Origin: Cristatella mucedo
Lineage: Eukaryota > Bryozoa > Phylactolaemata > Cristatellidae
Reading direction: 5' to 3'
Assembly: GCA_009760855.2 (NCBI GenBank)
Contig: WPIO01000023.1
Span: forward strand, 5,074,501 to 5,138,500
DNA length: 64,000 nt
In this document: positions 55,920-64,000 of the stretch, in pieces
How the letters are laid out: each line of letters begins with the position of its first letter
How positions within the stretch are numbered: position 1 is the first letter of the stretch
The notes under the pieces: model-generated
Told to the model about the DNA's origin: nothing
The model's input: the letters and a program-made list of their open reading frames with translations, nothing else
Database searches by the model: none
Position numbers and translations under genes: made by a program

Positions 55920-56965
55920 GGACACCCTCTGAAGGACAGTTCTACAGCTTACTAAGCCGAACGACATACGCTGGCGCTCTTCCGTCAGGTGGGCAGCTTT
56001 CGAGCTGAGCTGAGCACGCTCATACTCAGAACAGGAAACACCACACTGGGGGCACACTCGCACGGAAGTGTAGGCGCACTTGCATAGAAGTGTAGGCGCG
56101 AATCATGTCTGCGGTGCCTCTGTGTGCGATCGCATCGTTCTTCACATGGAATTACAAAGCTTAAAATCTCTTTGGGCAGTCACACACCTGGTGGCAAGCG
56201 GTGGCTTTTCATTTTTCGATAAACCTGAACCTTGACTGCTGCCGCCCGGATCTTACACAACTCAGCTCTTTGCTCAACGTAGGGTCTCGGACGGTCAGAG
56301 GCACACTCGCTATGAACTTTGATCTCAGATAGCTAACCTCTATCGCAGGCAGTAATTTATGGCAAGTAGAGTGCTACTTAGTCTCGGTTACCACCGAGGA
56401 ATCTGTGCAGGATGCGACTTGAAGAATCTGTGCCGGATTCAGTTAGGCCACGGACTTCCTCCAACACACAAATTCCGAGACTGTTCAGGATTCCTGTATT
56501 CGCTGGATGAGCGAAAGGGTACGCAGAGTGCTTCGGACGGCCGCAGTGGCAGGTGCTCCCGAGTTCACCTCAGGATGCGAAATGCAGCCCTCAGCTCCAG
56601 CCCTCAGCCCTTGCAGCCTGACAGTCGCAGGTTCTTCCGATGCATCACTGCAGCCACGCTTTTGCTTCGGTCGAGACTGCCGCCGCCGCCGTGCCGCGCC
56701 GCCGCTGTCGCTGGAGATCCCGATGCTCTGCTGGGTGCCTCGACAGCGATCTTTAATGGGAACAAACGACAGGACAACACCAGCCGTTCCCTCTCGTCCA
56801 TTCTACCATCCTCTTATGCCGAGCCCTCGTCCCTCTTGCTCTGCACGGGTGCAAACCCTGGCGGACATCTTAGCTGGGTCGTCATCGTCTCATTTTTTTC
56901 GTGATTGTAGGACTTGCCGGTGCGAAAATGAAACTATAAAATACGTTAGCTACGGTCAAGGCATC
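55920..56965. other. 3' flank of the NHL gene
   Basis: Holds the presumed 3' UTR. A weak poly(A)-like CGATAAACC lies near 56218, with no canonical AATAAA. Two overlapping plus frames (56359-56904 and 56507-57067) are open in GC-rich sequence but have no domain; the second runs into the LINE tail. Confidence 0.35.
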
Positions 56966-56969
56966 AGAT

Positions 56970-57052
56970 TCTTGCAGATGCCTAGAAAGAGATTGGGTTC
57001 TTTAAAGGCTCTAAATCAAATGCATTATTATTATTATTATCATCATCATTAC
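56970..57052 (+). mobile_element. LINE family A tail fragment
   Basis: GATGCCTAGAAAGAGATTGGGTTC, then the ATTATTATTATTATCATC tail. A second tail fragment flanking the NHL gene. Confidence 0.75.
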
Positions 57053-57227
57053 TCATTGTCGTGTTGAAGGATGAACGCTGGTATAGGGGCTCGAAAAGAA
57101 CAATAAACGATACCCCGACACAGACGAGTCGTACGCGTTACCACGACGGGTGTGTGGTACGCAGGCGAGCGAGACGACATACAGGTGTCGTAGACCCTCA
57201 TGTAGGCTGCTCCCGGAGCTCGAGTAG

Positions 57228-57236
57228 AGAGAGAGG

Positions 57237-57275
<39 letters not shown>

Positions 57276-57293
57276 AGACAGAGAGAGAGGGAG

Positions 57294-57369
<76 letters not shown>

Positions 57370-57376
57370 AGAGACA

Positions 57377-57412
<36 letters not shown>

Positions 57413-57641
57413 CAGAGACAGAGACAGAGACAGAGACAGAGACAGAGACAGAGACAGAGACAGAGACAGAGACAGAGACAGAGACAGAGACAGAGACAGA
57501 GACAGAGATAGAGACAGAGACAGAGACAGAGACAGAGACAGAGACAGAGACAGAGACAGAGACAGAGACAGAGACAGAGACAGAGACAGAGACAGAGACA
57601 GAGACAGAGACAGAGACAGAGACAGAGACAGAGAGACAGAG
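57228..57641. repeat. (GA)n and GAGACA hexamer array
   Basis: A GA-rich lead (57228-57354) and then about 280 bp of near-perfect GACAGA hexamers. The stop-free frames are artefacts. Confidence 0.97.
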
Positions 57642-57854
57642 CGCGTGGGTACTGGTCGACGCTCAAGCAGAATGTAGGTCATCACTGCAGTGCTGGCAGG
57701 GTCGTATGACTAGCTTTGCACTTAAGTCGAGCTTAGTCAGCCGATACGGCCCGACTGCAGTGCCTAATGAGCTGATTCGGGGCTCGCCCGTCGGTGTGAG
57801 TACGGCTGGGGGGCGGAACAATATTGCTGTGAGGCCACGCCCATACCGGTACTA

Positions 57855-58165
57855 ATGATAATAATAATAATAATTTACTTGATAAAGCGCCCTCAGAGAA
57901 CTTAATCTCTCTCTAGGCGCTTTACATTTGCTGTAAAGTGAAATGCAATTGAATTGTAAGTAAAATCATGCATGAAAAACAAACAAAATGAATAATATGG
58001 TTAGGGGTGACATGCACAGGGTCAGCATGCGAATGTGGTTAGTGGCAGCATGCACAGTGTCAGCACGCATAAGCACATCAAGGACGAATCACAGGGACCC
58101 GCTAAATGCTGTCCTAAATAGGTGTGTTTTTAGGTTCCTTTTAAATGTGGTCAGGTCAGGGGAAG
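57855..58165 (-). mobile_element. LINE family A 3' end, well preserved
   Basis: An (AAT)n tail, an intact hairpin and the 3' UTR on the minus strand, nearly identical to 24.9 kb. 5'-truncated at about 58165 within the GGTCAGGTCAGGGG block. Confidence 0.92.
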
Positions 58166-59400
58166 GACGAGTGCTGGTACTCTTTGTCACTTTGAAGGAC
58201 GGGTGCTGTAATATTATATGAGTGCTCGATTAGTGCTATGCAAGTTTGGCTGTGCTTCAATCGCACCTGGTGTCCTCTCTAGGAACCAGCCTCGTGAATT
58301 CACAATTTGAAGGCTAGGGCAAATCGCAATTTCACCATTTAAGGAAAGGGTATTCAATTAGACCAACGAACCCTCAGTGTGCAATCAAATTAGCAACTGC
58401 AAGTAGTAACCAAATGGTCTGGAGGTAGGTCTAAATTGGCAGATGCGAGCAGTGCTAAAGCTGTCTGAAGGAGGCCTACTTAAATCCAACTTTCGATAAG
58501 GCGATGCGAAAAACAGTTTGCTTAGTCATCTCGATTAGCTTACTAGCCTTTGCTTGCATTTCGATGCCGGAACTCTTACATAAAATTCAGCAGCTGATGC
58601 ATTAAATTTTGGGTCTGATAGGAAGTAAAATTAGTCGATGTGACCAATGGAAAAGTTTAGATAGCGCTTTACCTTTCGCCCACAGTCATCAGATTGTCGT
58701 TTAAAGTAGCTCCGCGATATTGAAGCAGAGCATTTTTTAACTTTACTTTTACTTCAATGTAATACACTAGCCTAAGCAATGTCTGCAGCCACCCAGTCTC
58801 CCAACGTGCTTAGTTCGACGGCTGCTAGCTTTCAGGTAACTGTGCCTAGATGTTGAGCAAACTATGACAAAACTAGGTAGTCAGTAACAGCAAAGGAACG
58901 ATTTTGTCGAGTTTCGAAAATACACAGTCCATTAGTATGGGCTTAGTATCGGAGCTTAATAATCGTACAGGCGAGCAATCTAGAGGAAAATTGCCACTTT
59001 CGAGGCATTCGTTCAGGAGAAATGAGGGTCAGTTCTTTTTTATTGCCCTGTACACTTTGCACGTAATGAGACGCTAGAGACATTTTATAGGCGATTTTAC
59101 TCTCTAGCACCATAGTTAAGCTGAACATTGAGCTAGTTGCACCACCCAAGTCCAAATGGGAAAGCATAATTTTGACGAAGAACGCACGAGCTTCCAGCAA
59201 GCATGCTCGTGAATCTATAAGATCAGCTGCTGAGCCATACAAGTGGCAATCGCTAAGAATGCACCATGTTTCGGAGCGAATATTTAGGTAACTTTACAAC
59301 TTGATATCCTATGTGTACTTTGGAAAGAAATACACTGCAATTGTATATGAAAATGCAATTCTCAAACTTCTGTAGCATTATCTTATTTTTTAATGAATAT
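58166..59400. other. Spacer
   Basis: No domain-bearing frame, repeat or splice-flanked exon was recognised. A 99-codon minus frame (58943-59242) is unassigned. Confidence 0.4.
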
Positions 59401-59459
59401 TTCATGTGTATTCAGGTATTATGCAAATTTAGAGTGCAGATAAGATGTAGGAAGCCGAC

Positions 59460-60965
59460 GTCGTTGCAAAACTCAATCTAGGCTTTCATTTCTACTGCGA
59501 TGAAACCCAATGCTACCTACCCGTCAATCTTTCAATGCCTTGTTCCTCATCCAACTTCGCCTGCATAGGCGACAGTATCGTGTGGATATCTACTAACTTC
59601 CTAAAGCTAATCCGTGTGAGGACCAACCTAATATGTATAGACAAACTTAATGTCACCCAAAAACTAAAAGAGCAAGCCCCCAACGATTGGTTTCAGCTTG
59701 CACCACTTTCGTTACGCCTGCCCATAATCTAGGGCCAGCAGTGGAGCCATCATTTCCATCCTGTGCAGGGAAAGACCTGCACAGATTTCATGTCGGCGAC
59801 CAAGACCCGCAAAATGTTCATATAGGCAGGGCTAGAGCCGCTATTAATTAAAGATGCATTGCGAAAAATAAATCATAGCATTTATTAGACACGAACTGGG
59901 CGATTGCTGATCGAGTGGAATTAAGGTGTAATTTCGTCGTCGGCGACGGTCGGTAGGCGTAGGAATAGGGGGCGGCCCCACTGCACTGAAGAGGGGGTAA
60001 AGGCTTCCCCAAAGGAGTCCGCTGCTGGTCTAGGCGTACTATTCCAAAATGACATTTTATTAATTGAGCACATTACCTCCTCTGTCAAGTCTGCCTATTT
60101 TCATTGAGGAAGCATTGCCAAAATTGGAGCCTGCACAGGCGTATAGAGGGAAGTATGGAGTATGAAAGACAAAATAGCTCACTCGCGTGTGGCATCGTTT
60201 CTACATAACTGCAATTTCCTTTATTTAGGACTTGCGGCCTTCGCCCTTAATCGCCTGAATTCGTGCAAAACTCAGCGGCTTGTCTGGTCGGTCGTTAAGG
60301 GTGTGGCTGCCACGTCAGACCACTTCTATCTGAGCCTCACAGACACCTTATCAAGCTTTGAATTGCTTTCAAGGTTCCCAGTCTGGCTTGTAGATCGCGT
60401 CACTCGCTCGCACCGGCCAGCCTATCCGATTTCCGTTGGCTTATCCGATCCGCACCAGCTATCCGATCCTAGCCTATCCGATTTCCGTTGGCCCTCCATT
60501 CCGCTCTCGCACCTTCCACTCCACAGTCCGCATCCAGTCATCTCGCTGTCCCTCGTAATAAAATGGGAATCTTCTGGCGACCGGGCCTTCACCTCGTATA
60601 CACCGAAAGTCTGGAACTCACATCCGGTAAAGGTCACTCACTATCTGCTGCTTTTAAGTCTCGTTTTCCTTCGCCCCACTGCACTTGTCAAGTTTTCCAT
60701 GCAGGCGTGCACTTTGCACGCACGCACGCATGCTTGTGCATGATTCAGTAAATAGTGTTTGCCACAGGTCTTAGTCACCAATGTACACGAGTATCTCATC
60801 GTTTGCTTTATTAAGCTGGCCTAAGCATGATACTTGTTATCTTATGCATGTTTGATACCGTGCCTGTCACTAACCCATGTTTATTGATTCTCTTGTAGCG
60901 ATCTGTCAAGCGGCTGGATGGAGATTAGGTTCTCTTGGGGGGCTACACAAGCGACGTATTGTTTT
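59460..60965 (+). mobile_element. LINE family A RT, decayed, nearly full C-terminal span
   Basis: Plus-strand landmarks in order: NLGFHFYCDETQCYLP (the YADD block, with catalytic residues changed), NFLKLIRVRTNLICI, SSVKSAYFH at about 60085, the SHHFYLSLTDTLSSF-like block at about 60310, GDRAFTSYTPKVWNS at 60580 and a degraded hairpin tail at 60893-60960. Many stops and shifts, so this is an old copy. Short CTATCCGAT duplications at 60418-60485 are inside it. Confidence 0.7.
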
Positions 60966-61550
60966 TGTATGAATATTATAAAGCTAATATACTACCGCGA
61001 ACAGAATTAAATCCCACGATTAAATCCCATTAAATACCACGAGCCACTAGTACCTATTCCTCAATTGTCACTGTGATTATCGGTGAGCCTCTACTGGCCT
61101 TCAGTGCCTTTGACTTGAGCAAACCACTACTCAGGCTGACCAGCTGTGAATCAAAATCCTTGCATCACCAAACCCGGTTTGTTGATTTACAAGCACTGAT
61201 AAGATAAGCGCCTGCCAGTCTCAAAATTAGGCGCACAGCACGAGCACCGGCTGCGATTGGATATCCTGCTTCATTTGCTCGCATTGATTTATGCTAATAG
61301 CTCCACCTGATAAGTACTGATGCCTAGAAGCATATGTACTAAAACGTAGTTGTACTTCCAGTGGACCCACGATAGGACGCACACAATTGTTGTTTCCACG
61401 CAAGCACATACACTCGCGCAAATCCACTAACCGAGCTACCAGGGATTTCAATGATGTCCGAACCTTCAAGGAGCGGAATGCTCAGTTATTCAGCGAAGTG
61501 TTGGAGACGATCCAAGGTCAAGGTCAACATTAGTAATACAAATTCGTCCT
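60966..61550. other. Spacer
   Basis: No feature recognised. Short frames only. Confidence 0.4.
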
Positions 61551-61554
61551 TTCC

Positions 61555-61632
61555 TTTGCAGCAAATGTAAAGCACCTAGAAAGAGATTGAGTTCCCTGAG
61601 GACGCTTTATAAAGTGCATTATTATCATCCTT
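61555..61632 (+). mobile_element. LINE family A tail fragment
   Basis: CAGCAAATGTAAAGCACCTAG, the hairpin with two changes, and an ATTATTATC tail, plus orientation. Confidence 0.8.
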
Positions 61633-62245
61633 TCTAAGAATGTATCTGTTTATGCAAAGGATCGATGAATGTACCATCTGGTTGCAATGAAAGCTTTAGT
61701 GTATACAAACGCTGCGTAACTGACCGAGATGACGAGCGAATCCACCTGCTAAATGATTCTGGATTTGCTCTTGAATGGATATCGGAAGGTCTTCTAGGTT
61801 CCTCCATTGCTTAATTTGGGAGAGTGTGTTAATACCTAGCAAACGCATCCGTCAGCGAAATCGGTCAGATTATGACACCGCTTGAGAACATTAGCGGTTC
61901 CAGAGTGATAAGCCTGAGGGATCAGAATCGTGTCAGTCTATGGTTTTACATCGACAGTCATTTGAGATTTAGTCAGTTTGGTCAGTTTTCGCTTTGGGCT
62001 TTAAACTAATGAATTTTACGCTGCAGCGGGTGCTGTACACATCAGCGCTTCCTTGGAATACTCTGGAATACGTCGCCAGAGGTGAGGCATGAGCTGATTC
62101 CTGATTTCTGTCGAGCTCTGATCTGTATTGCAGCCTTGTACTCTTCGTGCACATTCTCTTCGGCCATATTTGTGTGCAGTATCTGCGACTGCTGTGAGCG
62201 CCTACTGCTTCTGCTGCTACAATTAGCGCATCGCCCTGAGCCGCG
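61633..62245. other. Spacer
   Basis: Two overlapping minus frames of 61-70 codons, one of them with an Arg/Ser/Cys-rich start. No domain. Confidence 0.35.
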
Positions 62246-62249
62246 ATTG

Positions 62250-62383
62250 CGCACTAGGTAAGGCGGTTGCTTTCACAGCGATTCCTGCGGTGGGCGATTC
62301 TTTATCGCCACTGCAAGCGGTGGTGATAGCCATAAAGGCTCTTCTGTCACTATAAAAAAGGGCTGTTTAATCAGCTAGGATTT
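62250..62383 (+). mobile_element. tRNA-derived SINE2 copy
   Basis: Plus-strand SINE2 with head GCACTAGGTAAGGCGGTTGC, a short tRNA part (B box lost), ATAAAGGCTCTTCTGTC and the GTTTAATCAGCTAGG tail. Confidence 0.75.
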
Positions 62384-62639
62384 TTAATTTTTTTTCATAA
62401 TTTCTTTTACCTGCGGCCAATTGGTACGCCATTGACACGGCGAAGCGTCAGGCCGCTGATGTATGTTATATTTCTTGGTGTCATATTTATGTTCTTGGTG
62501 TTATATTTCTATCCGTTATATTTCTTGGCTGCTGTGATTCATCGAGCTCTCGTAAATGCACGCGTTGAGAGACAACAGTTAGTCTCGTTTACTGCTGTCG
62601 TCTGCGCTGCGTCTCCGTGCTGTGTCTCCGTGAGAGACT

Positions 62640-62932
62640 CCACTAGAACATCTAACGAAACGACAACCACTCTCCTACTGCCGACTATGGCTCATCCTTT
62701 TCAGCGGTCCTCAGCTGCTACTTCCACGATACTCACTACCTCAACTGCTCTCCTGACTCTGCTATGCTTCCAACTTTCTCTTTGTTGCGTGAGACGAAGT
62801 CTGTTGGCTACCGAATGCGTACCGAAAGCCGCTTAGGCTGTGAGTGCGCTATACAAAACTCTCCTGCGTAACACCCACATGGTCTTTATGACTTTGTCGA
62901 GTTACAGACAGAGATACATTACATAGAACTGC
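62640..62932 (+). mobile_element. LINE family B 3' end
   Basis: Plus-strand family B C-terminus (readable to QNSPA) and 3' UTR, ending ATACATTACAT. It starts abruptly at about 62640. The 134-codon frame 62432-62836 reads it in a wrong phase. Confidence 0.85.
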
Positions 62933-63550
62933 CGCCGCCGTAGCTACTATAATACAACATGACTCGTTGGCCTTGCCACGAGACTCAGCGCTCCACCTAC
63001 CGATCCGTCGGTCGTCCATCTGCAAGGGCAAGCACCGTAGCTTACGCCGTCCTTCTGGCAAAAAGAGGCGTAGTTCCAGGAGCCGCAACAGCGCGTCTGC
63101 ATTGTTTGTTCTGTTTGCATCCGGGCGGGCACCTCGCATTATTTTTTCTTTCAACTCACCGCGGATGTAAAACACGTCCAACGATATATACCCGAATGGA
63201 CCTATTTTGAAAAGCTTTCTCTCGCGTCAAAATTCGGAACGACTGAAGCAGTCCAGACGAGCTAAGGAAAGTTTTTCACTTCGAGCCTTCGGGAAGGGAG
63301 AACATCGCACACAGCACATCACAGTTCCTGGTTCTAGTGCTCTAGTTCTCTGCTTGAGCTGCTCCAGAGTTGCTGTTACACCCCACTCAAGGCGTAGCTT
63401 TGCGACGTCGTTCGCCAAGGTGTGGCTTTAAATTGACACTCGAGCGTTGGTGCCGAGTCGCGACGAGTGCGACGACCTGAAGGCATGTGTGTTCGCGTTC
63501 TGTGTGCCGAGCTGCAACCGCTACGTTCGTCGACGACCCGACTGAGTCCG
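62933..63550. other. Spacer
   Basis: Overlapping frames of 60-110 codons on both strands, no domains. Nothing else is seen. Confidence 0.4.
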
Positions 63551-63555
63551 CATCC

Positions 63556-63756
63556 GATTAGTGCAGGTCCGATTACCTGCTCGATTAGTGCAGGTCCGAT
63601 TACCTGCTCTATTAGTGCAGGTCCGATTACCTGCTCGATTAGTGCAGGTCCGATTACCTGCTCGATTAGTGCAGGTCCGATTACCTGCTCGATTAGTGCA
63701 GGTCCGATTACCTGTCCGATTAGTGCAGGTCCGATTACCTGCTCGATTAGTGCAGG
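63556..63756. repeat. 27-bp minisatellite
   Basis: Seven full units plus a partial unit of GATTAGTGCAGGTCCGATTACCTGCTC. Each unit contains GCAGGT and ACCTGC as a 6-bp inverted pair around CCGATT. 27 is a multiple of three, so the repeat is open in several frames (9-residue words such as SAGPITCSI); coding status is unsupported. Confidence 0.95.
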
Positions 63757-63804
63757 CCTCCTTGCATGTGGTGGGCACCCCAACGCTAGTGATCTTACTT
63801 ATTA

Positions 63805-63936
63805 ATAATAATTTAAATAATACATTTGTTATAGCACCCTAAGATAACTCAATCTCTCTCTAAGACACTTTGCATTTGCTGGAAAGGAAACGCGGTCAAA
63901 TGGTTAGTGGCAGCTCGGTCAATGACAACAAGCATA
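63805..63936 (-). mobile_element. LINE family A tail fragment
   Basis: AATAATAATTT, a decayed hairpin and GGTTAGTGGCAGC on the minus strand, cut by the LTR at 63937. Confidence 0.8.
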
Positions 63937-64000
63937 GTGTCACGCCGAAGGCTCGGCGGAGTAGGCTTAACCTGCCGCTTACCTAGCAGCGTAACCTACC
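63937..64000 (-). mobile_element. LTR-like element, copy 3 (runs off the window)
   Basis: TGTCACGCCGAAGGCTCGGC onward matches the terminus of LTR copy 1 at 7147 almost base for base (GGAGTAGGCTTAACC, TAACCTACC). Only 64 bp are visible, so it may be solo or part of a full element. Confidence 0.75.

Noticed and set aside
62432-62836. 134-codon ORF with a hydrophobic start
   Set aside because: Its second half is the LINE B C-terminus read in the wrong frame. The hydrophobic start comes from a short TTATATTTCTTGG repeat.
63521-63842. 27-bp repeat as a CRISPR array
   Set aside because: The units are contiguous with no unique spacers, and the genome is animal.

Overview
This window is nuclear DNA from an invertebrate animal. 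The evidence is GT-AG introns of up to about 11 kb, a B-box/coiled-coil/NHL (TRIM-NHL-like) gene, a split discoidin/fucolectin-type lectin domain, and a dense load of CR1/L2-type LINEs, tRNA-derived SINEs, solo LTRs and very long microsatellites. Nothing prokaryotic, plasmid-like or CRISPR-like is present. The species cannot be named from the sequence. Coding exons are GC-rich and the spacer DNA is mixed to AT-rich.

Host genes. (1) Minus strand, 14885-11773: two phase-matched exons of a secreted-lectin-like F5/8C/fucolectin domain, separated by a 2.7 kb intron that carries a SINE. (2) Plus strand, about 32.1-50.9 kb: a five-exon model with consistent splice phases, encoding an unrecognised protein of about 480 residues. 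It is probably driven from the GC-rich block at 27.2-28.9 kb, and its introns hold microsatellites, SINEs and LINE debris. Its second exon has an in-frame stop that may reflect two compensating one-base shifts. (3) Plus strand, 54420-55919: an intact 499-codon RING-less B-box/coiled-coil/NHL protein, directly preceded by a splice-acceptor-like site at the end of about 1 kb of pyrimidine repeat.

Mobile DNA. Family A is an L2/CR1-like LINE with a (TTA/ATT)n tail. It has one long open RT frame (about 7020-5746) and many 5'-truncated or decayed copies. Family B is a related LINE with an (ACATT)n tail and one frameshifted RT copy (18470-16610). Two tRNA-derived SINE families are present; the tail of SINE1 closely resembles the family A 3' end, which suggests it is mobilised by family A. 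A 1.27-1.37 kb LTR-like element occurs as two solo copies in opposite orientation (7147-8412 and 30450-31816). A third copy starts at the right edge (63937). All three abut the family A 3' UTR.

Simple repeats include a 546 bp GGA tract, about 1 kb of TC/TCTG, GACAGA and CTGCCT hexamer arrays, a 20-bp and a 27-bp minisatellite, and a striking fold-back palindrome of about 190-bp arms inside a LINE copy at 49045-49431. The rest is unassigned spacer or intron. No functional tRNA, rRNA or other RNA gene was recognised.
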